Counted from the stretch's first letter, positions 17,911-27,022 are shown. The stretch is 55,466 nucleotides of DNA from Hyphomicrobiaceae bacterium (GCA_028066055.1 JALCBY010000018.1:25905-81370), one strand, 5' to 3'. A program made the numbers and translations. Notes: generated from the letters alone by a model not told the origin.

Positions 17911-20900
17911 ATGCGTCTTTCTCACTTTTTCATCGATCGGCCGATTTTCGCATCGGTGATTTCAATCATCCTGACCATTGTGGGGGCGATATCCTATTTC
18001 GCTTTGCCGGTCTCCGAGTATCCGGAAATCGCGCCGCCGACGATTGTCGTGAGCGCCACCTATCCGGGTGCATCCGCCGATGTGATTGCCGACACCGTCG
18101 CGGCTCCCTTGGAGCAGGAGATCAACGGCGTCGAAGGAATGCTCTATATCTCCTCCCAGTCGACCGGCAATGGCGCCACGTCGATCAACGTGGTGTTCCG
18201 TCCCGGAACCGATATCGATCTGGCCCAGGTGCTCGTGCAGAACCGGGTTGCGGTGGCCGAACCCCGGCTCCCGGAAGAAGTGCGCCGGCTCGGCGTCACG
18301 GTCCGCAAGAACTCGCCGGACCTGATGCTCGTGATCCATCTGACATCACCGGACGGCACGTTCGATCAGCAATATATTTCCAACTACGCGACTTTGAACA
18401 TCAAGGACGTGCTCGCCCGGCTGGACGGCGTTGGCGAAGCGCGCGTCTTCGGCGCACGCGATTACTCGATGCGGATATGGCTTGATCCGGCCCTGGTCGC
18501 CGCGCGCAACCTCACGGCATCGGAAGTCGTCGCCGGGCTCAGGCGGGCGAACCTCCAGGTCGCGGCAGGCTCTCTCAACCAGCCTCCGGCCACATCCCAA
18601 GGAGCTTATGAACTTTCGGTCAACACCCTGGGGCGGCTGACCAGTCCGGAGCAATTCGCCAATGTCGTAATCGCCAGAGATGACAACGGGCGGGTCACGC
18701 GCGTGCGCAACATTGCCCGCGTGGAGCTCGGATCGCAGGATTACACGATCAACGCCTATCTGGATAACAAGGTCGCCACCGCAATCGTGATCTTCCAGCG
18801 TCCGGGCTCGAACGCGCTGGCGACGGCGGAAGCAGTACTCACCACCGTTTCAGACCTCTCGAAGAGCTTCCCCTCGGGCCTGGAATATTCAGTGGTCTAC
18901 AATCCGACCGAATTCATCCAGCGCTCGATCGATGCGGTGATCACGACCTTCTGGGAGGCACTCATTCTGGTTATCCTCGTCGTCATCGTCTTCCTCCAGA
19001 CGTGGCGCGCCGCGGTCATCCCGATTGCCGCCATTCCGGTCTCCCTGATCGGGACGTTTTTCGTGATGACGGTGTTCGGCTTTTCTCTGAACAACCTGAC
19101 GCTGTTTGGTCTGGTCCTGGCCATCGGTATCGTGGTCGACGATGCGATTGTCGTGGTCGAGAATGTGGAGCGTTACCTGCGCGAGGGCCTGTCGCCCCGT
19201 GACGCCGCATACAAGACCATGAGCGAGGTCGGCGGTGCGCTCATCGCCATGTCGCTTGTGCTGCTGGCGGTGTTCATCCCGTCCGCCTTCATTTCCGGCA
19301 TTTCCGGGTCGTTCTACCAGCAATTCGCGCTGACCATATCGGCGTCGACGCTGATATCGCTCATGGTGTCGCTGACGCTATCCCCGGCCCTGTCGGCGCT
19401 TCTGTTGAAATCGCACAAAAAGAGTAAGAAGAAGAGCCGAGGCGCGACCAACGGATTTATGGCGTTCCTGATGTGGCCGCTGCGGCGCTTCTTTGACGGC
19501 TTCAACTGGGTGTTCGACAAGCTTTCCAATGCCTATGGCAGCCTGACCCGCCGGCTCATCCGGTTATCCGCGCTTGTGCTCGTCGTCTATGCCGGTCTCA
19601 TCTTCCTGACCTACCACCAGTTCGTCAAAACCCCGACCGGGTTTATCCCGCCGCTCGACCGCGGATACTTCATCGCCGCGTTCCAGCTTCCGCCGGGCTC
19701 CACCCTGAACCGCACCGACGCAGTAATTCGTCAGGCGTCCGACGTTCTGCTCGCGCGCAAGGGGGTAAGACATGCGGTCGGGTTTGCCGGATTCGATGGC
19801 GCGACATTCACCAACGCGCCAAACGCCGGCGTTATCTTCGTTGCTCTGGAGGAGTTTGCGGCTCGGGACGCAAACAGGCTCTCCGCTGCATCCATTCTCA
19901 CCGACCTGCGCGCGCAGATGTTCCAGATTCGCGAGGCCAACATATTTGTTCTGCCACCTCCATCGGTGCCCGGCATCGGTACAGGCGGCGGTTTCAAGCT
20001 GTTTGTACAGGACAGAGCCGGGCGCGGATCGGCCGCGCTCGAACAGGCGGCGTGGAGCATCGCTGGTCCGGCAAACGGCGTGCCTGGCCTGACGCAGGTC
20101 TTCACCCTGTTCAACACCAAGACGCCGCAGATTTATGCGGACATCGACCGAACCAAGGCTGAAAAGCTCGGCGTACCCATCACCCGGATATTCGACACGC
20201 TGTCGATCTATATGGGGTCGGCCTTCGTCAACGATTTCAATATCCTGGGACGCACATACCGCGTCACCGCGCACGGTGACAATCCGTACCGGCTAACCGT
20301 TCGGGACGTCGCGAACCTGAAGACGCGGTCGGATTTCGGCGAGATGGTGCCACTCGGCTCCGTTGCCACCTTCAAGGATACATCCGGCCCATATCGGGTG
20401 CCGCGATATAACCTGTTCCGCGCCGCCGAAGTGCAGGGGTCCACGATTCCGGGTTTCTCCACCGGTCAGGCCATCGCGGCGATGGAAGGGCTAGCGTCAA
20501 CGAACCTGCCCGCGAGCTTCGGCTACGAATGGACGGAGCTCGCGCTTCAGGAAAAGCTTGCCGGGAATACGGCCGCCATCGCGTTCGTTCTTGCCGTCGT
20601 CTTCGTCTTTCTGCTTCTCGCGGCTCAGTATGAAAGCGTGATCCTGCCGCTTGCCGTAATCCTGATCGTGCCAATGTGTCTGTTGGCGGCGATTTCCGGC
20701 GTCATCTTCCGCGGCATGGACAACAACATCCTCACGCAGATCGGGTTCGTTGTGCTGATCGCACTCGCCGCCAAGAACGCCATTCTGATTGTTGAATTCG
20801 CGAAACAGGCGGAAGAAGCGGGCGCCAACCGTGTCGATGCGACGATACAGGCCGCGCGCACGCGCCTTCGCCCGATCCTGATGACGTCGTTTGCCTTTAT

Positions 20901-21096
20901 CCTCGGCGTGGTGCCGCTCGCGATCGCGCAGGGCGCCGGCGCAGAGATGCGTCAGGCGCTTGGAACGGCGGTATTCTCCGGCATGTTGGGCGTAACGGTG
21001 TTCGGATTGATCTTCACACCCGTATTCTATGTCGTTTGCCGTTCGCTGCTGGATATCCGCCCGGGTCACCTCTTGAAATGGCGCCGCCAAACATAG
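17911..21096 (+). CDS. HAE1-type RND multidrug efflux pump
   Basis: 1061 aa, AcrB/MexB-like. The N-terminus MRLSHFFIDRPIFASVISII is the usual first helix; the TM4 relay is GIVVDDAIVVVENVER with two Asp, and the TM10 Lys is in AAKNAILIVEFAKQ. Two periplasmic pore/docking domains follow the family order, and the late segment GVIFRGMDNNILTQIGFVVLIALAAKN matches AcrB. A lysine/serine-rich cytoplasmic insert occurs around residues 500-515. It forms an operon with the lipoprotein adaptor. The outer-membrane factor must be encoded elsewhere. Confidence 0.95.
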   Translation: MRLSHFFIDRPIFASVISIILTIVGAISYFALPVSEYPEIAPPTIVVSATYPGASADVIADTVAAPLEQEINGVEGMLYISSQSTGNGATSINVVFRPGTDIDLAQVLVQNRVAVAEPRLPEEVRRLGVTVRKNSPDLMLVIHLTSPDGTFDQQYISNYATLNIKDVLARLDGVGEARVFGARDYSMRIWLDPALVAARNLTASEVVAGLRRANLQVAAGSLNQPPATSQGAYELSVNTLGRLTSPEQFANVVIARDDNGRVTRVRNIARVELGSQDYTINAYLDNKVATAIVIFQRPGSNALATAEAVLTTVSDLSKSFPSGLEYSVVYNPTEFIQRSIDAVITTFWEALILVILVVIVFLQTWRAAVIPIAAIPVSLIGTFFVMTVFGFSLNNLTLFGLVLAIGIVVDDAIVVVENVERYLREGLSPRDAAYKTMSEVGGALIAMSLVLLAVFIPSAFISGISGSFYQQFALTISASTLISLMVSLTLSPALSALLLKSHKKSKKKSRGATNGFMAFLMWPLRRFFDGFNWVFDKLSNAYGSLTRRLIRLSALVLVVYAGLIFLTYHQFVKTPTGFIPPLDRGYFIAAFQLPPGSTLNRTDAVIRQASDVLLARKGVRHAVGFAGFDGATFTNAPNAGVIFVALEEFAARDANRLSAASILTDLRAQMFQIREANIFVLPPPSVPGIGTGGGFKLFVQDRAGRGSAALEQAAWSIAGPANGVPGLTQVFTLFNTKTPQIYADIDRTKAEKLGVPITRIFDTLSIYMGSAFVNDFNILGRTYRVTAHGDNPYRLTVRDVANLKTRSDFGEMVPLGSVATFKDTSGPYRVPRYNLFRAAEVQGSTIPGFSTGQAIAAMEGLASTNLPASFGYEWTELALQEKLAGNTAAIAFVLAVVFVFLLLAAQYESVILPLAVILIVPMCLLAAISGVIFRGMDNNILTQIGFVVLIALAAKNAILIVEFAKQAEEAGANRVDATIQAARTRLRPILMTSFAFILGVVPLAIAQGAGAEMRQALGTAVFSGMLGVTVFGLIFTPVFYVVCRSLLDIRPGHLLKWRRQT

Positions 21097-21179
21097 CTGC
21101 TATGTTCGGCTCGAAGGACATCACGCCGCGACGTGCGCGTCGCGGAGGTTGACGGTCTTCAGGACCAGGGAAGACGTTT

Positions 21180-22532
21180 ATGGACGCGTTCATTCCGCCG
21201 ACAGTCGAAGCGCCGACAGAACCGTTGGGTGTTCTTGCGAGCCTCCGCGCGGTCCGCAGGAATGCGCTCACCGTTCTGCCGTCCATAAGCTTCACGCAGC
21301 CGATCGTCTCCGGCACAACCGGTCTGGGACGGTGGCACATGGTGCAGGGGCCGGAAGGACTGCGGCATATTTTCCTCGACAATGTGGACAACTATCCGAA
21401 ATCGGAGGTCATGATCCGCATGCTCCGTTCAGCCGTGGGCGAAAGTCTCTTCACGTCGGAGGGCGCGCGCTGGCGCTGGCAGCGCCGCGCCATCGCACCA
21501 GTTTTTGCCTCCCGGAACGTCCACGCGCTCGCCCCCATGATGACGCAGACGGCAGAGCGCGCAACGGCACGGCTTGCCGCCGCGGATGGCCCCGTGGAGA
21601 TCGTCCGGGAAATGTTGTCGGCGACCTTCGATGTTATCTGCGAGGTCGCGTTGTCGGGCCGTGAACATTTCGACGCGGAAGAATATGGCGCGGCCATCAT
21701 CAAGTATTTCGTAACCGTCGGTCGCGCATCGCTGATGGATTTCCTCGATCTGCCCCATTGGATCCCAAGGCCGGGAGAGATACGCGGTCGAAGTGCGGTT
21801 CGCACCATGCACCGGATGGTAGCCCAGGCCATCGAGGCGCGGCGGCAGAGCAATCCCGGACAACTGGACGATCTTCTCGATCACATGCTCAAGGCGGAGG
21901 ATCCCGAAACAGGGCGCAAGATGTCGCCGACAGACCTGCTGCACAACATGCAGTTTTTCATCGTCGCCGGGCATGAAACCACGGCGCTGGCTCTGGCCTG
22001 GTCTCTCTTTCTGCTGTCCCACGACCAAGAGGCGCAGGCGCACGCGCATGAGGAAGCCCGTACCGTATTGGGAGAACGTGCTGCCAGTGCGGATGACCTG
22101 CCCCGCGCGCCCTATATCGAACAGACTCTGCAGGAGGCGATGCGGCTCTATCCGCCGGTGGGCCTTCTCGCCCGAAACGTGCTCGCTCCCAATGAGCTCT
22201 ATGGGCGCGAGATCCGTACGCGCGACACGGTGTTTCTCAACATCTTCGCCCTTCATCGCCATGAAATGTACTGGAACGCACCCAATGCATTCGATCCGGA
22301 GAATTTCGCGCCGGATAGGGTCGCGGAACGGGACCGCTTTCAATATCTGCCCTTCGGCGCGGGACCCCGCATTTGCGTCGGCGCGAACTTTGCGATGATG
22401 CAGGCTCAGATCATTCTCATGACATTGCTTGCCAGGTTCAGATTTACGCCCGCCGGTCCACTCCCCAAACCGGTCATGCATATGACGATCCGGCCCGATC
22501 CCGGCGTCACACTGGATTTGGTTGCAGCGTAG
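21180..22532 (+). CDS. Cytochrome P450 (first of two)
   Basis: 450 aa. The I-helix motif AGHETT is at 263-268, the ExxR pair E319/R322 lies in EAMRLYPP, and the heme loop FGAGPRICVG has the thiolate C399. There is no N-terminal membrane anchor, so it is a soluble bacterial P450 that needs separate ferredoxin/reductase partners, none of which is evident here. It shares exact motif spacing and the DNVDNYxK segment with the second P450 at 31276-32634, so the two are paralogs. Its last 25 bases are nearly repeated at 23480-23504 beyond an AT-richer islet. Confidence 0.93.
   Translation: MDAFIPPTVEAPTEPLGVLASLRAVRRNALTVLPSISFTQPIVSGTTGLGRWHMVQGPEGLRHIFLDNVDNYPKSEVMIRMLRSAVGESLFTSEGARWRWQRRAIAPVFASRNVHALAPMMTQTAERATARLAAADGPVEIVREMLSATFDVICEVALSGREHFDAEEYGAAIIKYFVTVGRASLMDFLDLPHWIPRPGEIRGRSAVRTMHRMVAQAIEARRQSNPGQLDDLLDHMLKAEDPETGRKMSPTDLLHNMQFFIVAGHETTALALAWSLFLLSHDQEAQAHAHEEARTVLGERAASADDLPRAPYIEQTLQEAMRLYPPVGLLARNVLAPNELYGREIRTRDTVFLNIFALHRHEMYWNAPNAFDPENFAPDRVAERDRFQYLPFGAGPRICVGANFAMMQAQIILMTLLARFRFTPAGPLPKPVMHMTIRPDPGVTLDLVAA
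22508..22532 (+). repeat. Direct repeat, copy 1 (end of the P450 gene)
   Basis: These 25 bases encode the P450 C-terminus TLDLVAA plus stop. They match 23480-23504 at 24 of 25 positions. The two copies bracket the hypothetical gene 22661-23461. Confidence 0.85.
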
Positions 22533-22660
22533 CCGCCAAGATGTGAATTCACTCGGTTTTCATTTTTGCATTTGAATTTGACTGACCGGTTGCCGGTTGG
22601 CAAAACATCAAACTTCTTTCTCAAGTAGTTTTGAATTGTTTTCTGTTGGCGGATTAAAGA

Positions 22661-23461
22661 ATGGGTGTCCTCAACGAATACGATGAGAGAAAGCAACGCT
22701 CGGTTGCACTTTTCGCAAGCAGTGTTGCCTGTTCTGACGCGGTGCGAAATCATATCACCGAGAACAAAGATCAGACATTCGATCTCGTTATTGTCGATGA
22801 AGATCCCAGGTTGAGGCCGGATGGCCCTGGGCTGCCGCGACTCATAGAAGAGTTGTTCGGCCCAGATTGTTTCCATGCGGAAAATATCGGGAATCTCCCG
22901 GCGAATGTCGGTGACATAAACCTGAGTGACCAGGTTGAGCCCACCGTGCTGATTTCCATCTCGGAAATGGTTTGGTTCCGCTACTGGGCCGAACCAATCA
23001 CACCCGACCCCGGAGACGGAAGCTGGATCTTCGGAACCTACATCACCCTCGGCTCGCAATTGTTCGGGCTTCCGTTCAAGTGCTACGACGAAGAGGGAGC
23101 GCAGATCGACTCACCGCTTCAAGATATCTTTGCAGATTCGATGAAGGAAGAATTTGCCGACTGGCAAACCTCGCGTCGTGAGTACACGGAAGAACTGAAA
23201 TCTGAAAGACTGAAACTTGTCCCGGATTGTGATTTAAACCTTCTGGTCACTGAGAATGGCACGTCAGTTGAAATTGGAAGTATCGACCTTCCGCTTGACT
23301 TGATGTGGCGCCTGCGCCGCCTTGAGAAATGGATTCACTCTCACAGTCCTTGGGGCAAGTGGACGGACGACGACAAGGCGCTCTGTGACACGGAAGGGAA
23401 AGCCTGCGCAGAGTCGCTTAGTCAAAAGCTTGGCGTGGAAGTGAAGTACGGGTTCGACTAG
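22661..23461 (+). CDS. Hypothetical protein in an AT-richer islet
   Basis: 266 aa, not recognised. It is soluble, acidic, has no signal peptide or membrane helix, and contains scattered tryptophans (ISEMVWFRYWAEP, WIHSHSPWGKW) but no motif I can name. The 128 bp before it are markedly AT-rich compared with neighbours, and the ribosome site is weak. It is bracketed by near-identical 25-bp copies of the P450 3' end, so it probably arrived by insertion or recombination. Codon use also looks less GC-biased than in flanking genes. Confidence 0.65.
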   Translation: MGVLNEYDERKQRSVALFASSVACSDAVRNHITENKDQTFDLVIVDEDPRLRPDGPGLPRLIEELFGPDCFHAENIGNLPANVGDINLSDQVEPTVLISISEMVWFRYWAEPITPDPGDGSWIFGTYITLGSQLFGLPFKCYDEEGAQIDSPLQDIFADSMKEEFADWQTSRREYTEELKSERLKLVPDCDLNLLVTENGTSVEIGSIDLPLDLMWRLRRLEKWIHSHSPWGKWTDDDKALCDTEGKACAESLSQKLGVEVKYGFD

Positions 23462-23479
23462 AGACCTGACCCCCGAAGC

Positions 23480-23504
23480 CACACTGGATGTGGTTGCAGC
23501 GTAG
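23480..23504 (+). repeat. Direct repeat, copy 2 (P450 3'-end remnant)
   Basis: 24 of 25 bases match the end of the P450 gene at 22508-22532. Read in frame, the bases from about 23470 encode TPEATLDVVAA and a stop, which resembles another version of the P450 tail (TLDLVAA) rather than an exact copy. No P450 body precedes it, so it is a remnant. Confidence 0.85.
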
Positions 23505-23548
23505 TCAATCACGTATCGCACCGGATGCCTTCAGGCCATCAGCTCCGT

Positions 23549-23562
23549 TTGATCCGCGTCAA
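23549..23562 (+). promoter_or_regulatory. FNR/FixK-type box ahead of the hemN-like gene
   Basis: TTGATCCGCGTCAA fits the TTGAT-N4-ATCAA consensus with one mismatch. A -10-like TAATCT begins at 23585, 29.5 bp from the box centre, which is where the -10 lies in class II FNR promoters (box centred at -41.5). hemN genes are frequent FNR targets, which supports the call. This half-site differs from the TGTGAT boxes of the ACP genes. Confidence 0.6.
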
Positions 23563-23626
23563 GGGTGCGAAACCACCAATCCAATAATCTTCCGCTTCTG
23601 AAGAACAGGCACGAGCGGAGGTTCCA

Positions 23627-24964
23627 TTGGACCCGGCATTGGTCAACAGGCTCAGCAGGCCGCTGCCCCGCTATACGAGCTATCCGACGACGCCGCACTT
23701 CCGCGACGATGTCGGCGCGGAAACTCATGCGTCCTGGGTCGAGGATATGCCGAGCAGTTCCCGGGTGTCGCTTTACATCCATATCCCCTTTTGCGACACG
23801 CTCTGCTGGTTCTGTGCCTGCACCACCAAGATCACACGGCGGTATGAGCCGATCGCGAATTATCTCCGTCAGATGACGGCGGAAATTGACCGCGTATCGG
23901 ATCTGCTCCCCGATGGACCACAGGTCGATCACATTCACTGGGGCGGGGGGTCTCCAGACATCCTCGCCCCTGAAGACATCTCAAGCCTCTCAGCCCTTCT
24001 CCGGAATCGTTTCGCCGTTGCGGACGATGCCGAATTCGCCATTGAAGTCGACCCGCGGGAGGTCACAAATGAAAAGATCGACGCGCTGGTTGCCGCCGGA
24101 CTGACACGCATCAGTCTTGGCGTGCAGGATTTCGATCCTGCCGTCCAGAAGGCCATCAACCGGCATCAGTCGATCGAGAAAACACGCGACGTTGTGGATC
24201 GTTTCCGCGCGGCGGGGATCGCTTCGGTCAATATCGATCTGGTGTATGGCCTTCCCTATCAGACGACCGATACCGCGGGACGGACCATCGAAGCCGTTAT
24301 CGCGCTCGATCCGAATCGGGTCGCCATTTTCGGTTACGCGCATCTCCCCCAGCGCGTCACCCATCAGCGCCTGATCAACAACGACAGCGTGCCCGGCATC
24401 GAGGAGCGCCTCGTGCTGTCCCGGATCATGAGCGATAACCTCACAGATGCCGGATATGTGCGCACCGGCATCGATCATTTCTGCAAACCGGACGATACAA
24501 TGGCGGCGGGACCGTTGCGGCGAAATTTTCAGGGCTACACGACCGATCTTTCGGACGCCCTGCTGGGGTTCGGCGCGTCCGCGATCTCCCGTCTGCCCCA
24601 GGGTTATGTGCAAAACACCATTCCGATTGCAGACTATCAGCGCCGGATTGAACAGACGGGCCTCGGTACGGTCCGGGGCATCATGCTTTCCCCTCAGGAC
24701 AAGGCACGGGCCTTCGCAATAGAGAAGCTCATGTGCGAACTGCGCTTCCCTGCCCACGAACTCTGCCAGCGCTTCGGGCGAGCGGGTGCGTGCGTTGCCG
24801 ATGAAGGGGAACGCCTGACCGACTTCAGGCAAAACGGGCTCGTCGAACCTACGGCGGACGGCTTCATCGTAACGGAGAAAGGACGGCCCTTCCTGCGTGC
24901 CATCGCGGCCGAATTCGACGCCTATCTGAGCCTTGGCAGCACAACCCATTCCACGGGCATCTGA
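23627..24964 (+). CDS. hemN: Oxygen-independent coproporphyrinogen III dehydrogenase (HemN-like)
   Basis: 445 aa from TTG at 23627, with a GGAGG site 6 bp upstream. The radical SAM cluster motif is CDTLCWFCAC (C56, C60, C63, plus C65), the CxxxCxFCxC form characteristic of true HemN. HWGGGSPDIL, VDPREVT, RISLGVQDFD and NIDLVYGLPYQT follow the family order, and the C-terminal HemN domain is present. It decarboxylates coproporphyrinogen III to protoporphyrinogen IX without oxygen. Beside two P450s and an FNR-type regulator it could keep heme supply going at low oxygen. Confidence 0.93.
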   Translation: MDPALVNRLSRPLPRYTSYPTTPHFRDDVGAETHASWVEDMPSSSRVSLYIHIPFCDTLCWFCACTTKITRRYEPIANYLRQMTAEIDRVSDLLPDGPQVDHIHWGGGSPDILAPEDISSLSALLRNRFAVADDAEFAIEVDPREVTNEKIDALVAAGLTRISLGVQDFDPAVQKAINRHQSIEKTRDVVDRFRAAGIASVNIDLVYGLPYQTTDTAGRTIEAVIALDPNRVAIFGYAHLPQRVTHQRLINNDSVPGIEERLVLSRIMSDNLTDAGYVRTGIDHFCKPDDTMAAGPLRRNFQGYTTDLSDALLGFGASAISRLPQGYVQNTIPIADYQRRIEQTGLGTVRGIMLSPQDKARAFAIEKLMCELRFPAHELCQRFGRAGACVADEGERLTDFRQNGLVEPTADGFIVTEKGRPFLRAIAAEFDAYLSLGSTTHSTGI

Positions 24965-24979
24965 TCGCTCGCCGAGCGA
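24965..24979 (+). terminator. Hairpin directly after the hemN-like stop
   Basis: TCGCTC-GCC-GAGCGA forms a 6-bp stem with a 3-base loop right behind the stop codon, followed by AGTTTCTC. It could end hemN transcription and also serve the convergent ACP gene. The T-tract is short, so confidence is low. Confidence 0.35.
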
Positions 24980-25037
24980 AGTTTCTCATCTCCGCACTCT
25001 TCGCTTGCGCGGAACCGAGAAGCGATCATCGGGCTAT

Positions 25038-25298
25038 TCAGGCCGCTTTCCGGGATTCGGCGAGCAACGCCTGAACCTTTTCGAAGATCAGTCCGACCGT
25101 CGCCAGGTTTTCCAAATCGTCGTCGTCGTCATACGGAATTTCGATTCCGAAGGCGTCTTCAATGTCGAAGACAACAACCGCCAGGTCGAGCGAATCGATC
25201 TCGAGATCAGCCATCTTCGTATCCCGTGACATGGTCTTGTTTGACGCACGGGCGTGCTCTTTCAAAATTTCGATTATCTTGGTTGCCACGTCAGACAT
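25038..25298 (-). CDS. Acyl carrier protein, copy 1
   Basis: 86 aa four-helix carrier protein. The phosphopantetheine site is EIDSLDLA with S36; D35 gives the standard DSL motif. A run of five Asp follows helix II (PYDDDDDLEN). It is close to, but distinct from, the ACPs at 25758 and 32697. It has its own promoter with a TGTGA-N6-TCACA operator 103 bp upstream. No ketosynthase or loading enzyme is adjacent; it is unlikely to be the housekeeping AcpP, which is smaller and sits in the fab cluster. Confidence 0.92.
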   Translation of the reverse strand: MSDVATKIIEILKEHARASNKTMSRDTKMADLEIDSLDLAVVVFDIEDAFGIEIPYDDDDDLENLATVGLIFEKVQALLAESRKAA

Positions 25299-25757
25299 TT
25301 GTCTTCCTCCTCACAGGATTGGCTATGCAAACAAAAAGCGTGACGTCCATACGGTCACGCCAGACGTGACACAGAGATGGTGAGGGTCGTTACGGATTCT
25401 TGTGACGAAGATCACAACTTCGGCTTTTCTCAGAAAAGCTCCGCCGACATCCGCGGAATTCATGAGGCCGGGCCAAATTTGGGAAAAATGGCTCAGGCGG
25501 GTGGGATTCGCCTGCGCTTCAGAAGCGCCGACGCATGGTTGAATACAGGAAACGGGCTCGTCGAGCCCGAAGCTCATGGGTATATCGCGAACGAGAATAT
25601 ACGCTCCGTCCCACGTGAACTTTACGGCGGAGTCTGGCGCTTGTCGCGGGCGGAGCGGTCCAACCAACCGAAACGGGACTCTGATCCCGCCCGGAGCCAG
25701 CCAAGTAGCTCCGACCACAATTCTTCACACCTTGCTGACGGGAATCACCCCGTCCGT
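25299..25757. other. Intergenic region between ACP copies 1 and 2
   Basis: 459 bp without a gene I can support. It carries the ACP1 promoter and operator, an inverted repeat GCGTGAC/GTCACGC (arms 25338-25344 and 25354-25360) in the ACP1 leader, a short palindrome GCGCTT-CAG-AAGCGC at 25514-25528, and a weak stem GACGGG/CCCGTC at 25737-25754 just past the ACP2 stop. A leftward open frame across the operator has no recognisable protein features. Confidence 0.6.
25400..25417 (-). promoter_or_regulatory. CRP/FNR-type operator of ACP1
   Basis: TTGTGACGAAGATCACAA has perfect 6-base arms. Reading leftward, the -10-like CATCTC begins 29.5 bp from the box centre (outer end at 25379), as in class II activated promoters. 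The spacing of 25 bp to the conserved GAT (plus strand) is identical to that of the boxes before ACP2 and ACP3. Confidence 0.65.
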
Positions 25758-26018
25758 TCAGGCCGCTTTCTGGGAATCGCCGACCAGCGACTGAACCTTC
25801 TCGATGATCGATCCGACAGTCGCCAATTCTTCGACTTCCTCATTGGCGTTGTACGGAATTTCGATCCCGAAGGTATCCTCGATGTCGAACACGATGACCG
25901 CCAGATCGAGTGACTCGATCTCGAGATCAACCAGCGGGGTGTCCGGTGAGATGTTTTCCATTGACGCACGGGAGTGCGTTTTCAGAATGTCGATCACCTT
26001 GTTTGCAACGTCAGTCAT
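25758..26018 (-). CDS. Acyl carrier protein, copy 2
   Basis: 86 aa. The attachment site is EIESLDLA with S36 as the phosphopantetheine serine; the preceding residue is Glu instead of the usual Asp. It is more similar to copy 3 than to copy 1 (shared PYNANEE and VGSIIEKV segments). An AGGAGG-like site precedes the start. It has its own promoter with a perfect 16-bp palindrome 104 bp upstream. It lies downstream of the oxygenase/FMO operon and could also receive read-through from it. Confidence 0.92.
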   Translation of the reverse strand: MTDVANKVIDILKTHSRASMENISPDTPLVDLEIESLDLAVIVFDIEDTFGIEIPYNANEEVEELATVGSIIEKVQSLVGDSQKAA

Positions 26019-26121
26019 TCGTCTACCTCCTTGCAGGAACGTCTGCCAGACTTCCGCGCGACGTTTTTTGTGGCATCACGCCGAACTTGGTACGGAGATA
26101 GGGTGATCGACGGGAAATCCG

Positions 26122-26137
26122 TGTGATCGCGATCACA
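26122..26137 (-). promoter_or_regulatory. CRP/FNR-type operator of ACP2
   Basis: TGTGATCGCGATCACA is a perfect 16-bp palindrome. On the minus strand a TATCTC -10 element starts at 26100, exactly 29.5 bp from the box centre, the class II FNR geometry. The leader downstream shares blocks with that of ACP3, including the minus-strand equivalent of TTCCGCGCGACG and GGCATCACGCCGAA. Confidence 0.7.
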
Positions 26138-26166
26138 AATGCGGCTACTTCGCCGGGCAATGCCGC

Positions 26167-26961
26167 CTAGTAACTCTGGCCGTCGTCATTCACGCGATAC
26201 TGACACAGGATGAGATTGCGCACGCCCGCATCCGCGCCGACGAGTTCCCGGCCATGCCAGCTCGTCTTGTTGGGCAGCCGATTGACCACGAACGCACATG
26301 AGCTGTTCCGTCGGAAGGGGAAACGCCGGACCTCTCTGAAGGAGTCCCCCAGCAGCCGCCTTATCCATGGCTGGCGGAAATAAACCGAGGTGCCGAGGTC
26401 TTCCTGGCTGTCGTCCGGCGGCAGGTAATACAGCATCGTCACGATGCGATTGGTGCCGTCAGGGTGAGGCTTGATACGATACCCTTCCGTATCGCGCATC
26501 AGCACGGCCCGCGGGAATGCCTCGATGTCGGCAACCTCGTCTTCCCGGCAGTTGAAACGCAGCGCGATATCCTTCGCGAGTTTTCGGAAGATCACCTGTT
26601 TCAGTGTATCGCTGGTCAGGGCCCGCGCGACGGAAAGCCAGAAATCCCGATCCTGCACCGGTAATGTCGACACGCCTTCTTCCGAGAGAAACAGCCGGTC
26701 CCGCGTGCTTTCGCCATTCGCCCGCGACCATTCCTTCAGGTTCAAAGGCCGGTAGTGTTCGGTATCGGGAAGGCGGCAGAGGATCTCCGCATAGATGTGT
26801 TCGGGAAAAACATCCTCGACATAGTAGTGGCAATACGGGTCGTCGGATGCTTCGGTCGCACGAACCGCCTTGATGACATGCTCGACGATCTGCCTCTCGA
26901 TCGACCGATCTGGCGCGTGCGTTCGATTTAACGTCTCAACATTCGGAGCGATGCTTGTCAT
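26167..26961 (-). CDS. 2OG-Fe(II) oxygenase-like protein (A)
   Basis: 264 aa. A probable facial triad is HPD (H166, D168) and the distal H236 in TSWHG, with a possible 2-oxoglutarate-binding R248. IVTMLYYLPPDD between them fits the double-stranded beta-helix core. The N-terminal 100 residues are helical, with YCHYYVEDVFPEHIYAEIL resembling other prolyl hydroxylase-like entry segments. It is the fourth gene of a leftward operon (oxygenase C, oxygenase B, FMO, oxygenase A). It likely hydroxylates an unknown substrate, possibly tethered to one of the ACPs. Confidence 0.75.
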   Translation of the reverse strand: MTSIAPNVETLNRTHAPDRSIERQIVEHVIKAVRATEASDDPYCHYYVEDVFPEHIYAEILCRLPDTEHYRPLNLKEWSRANGESTRDRLFLSEEGVSTLPVQDRDFWLSVARALTSDTLKQVIFRKLAKDIALRFNCREDEVADIEAFPRAVLMRDTEGYRIKPHPDGTNRIVTMLYYLPPDDSQEDLGTSVYFRQPWIRRLLGDSFREVRRFPFRRNSSCAFVVNRLPNKTSWHGRELVGADAGVRNLILCQYRVNDDGQSY

Positions 26962-27022
26962 GTGTCTATACGCTTTCCCACGTCTTCACAGATGCTTTTT
27001 TTGATGTCCTTGTCTCAACCGT

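Noticed and set aside
25323-25718. Leftward 131-codon frame between ACP1 and ACP2
   Set aside because: It overlaps the ACP1 operator and shows no family features; kept only as intergenic sequence.
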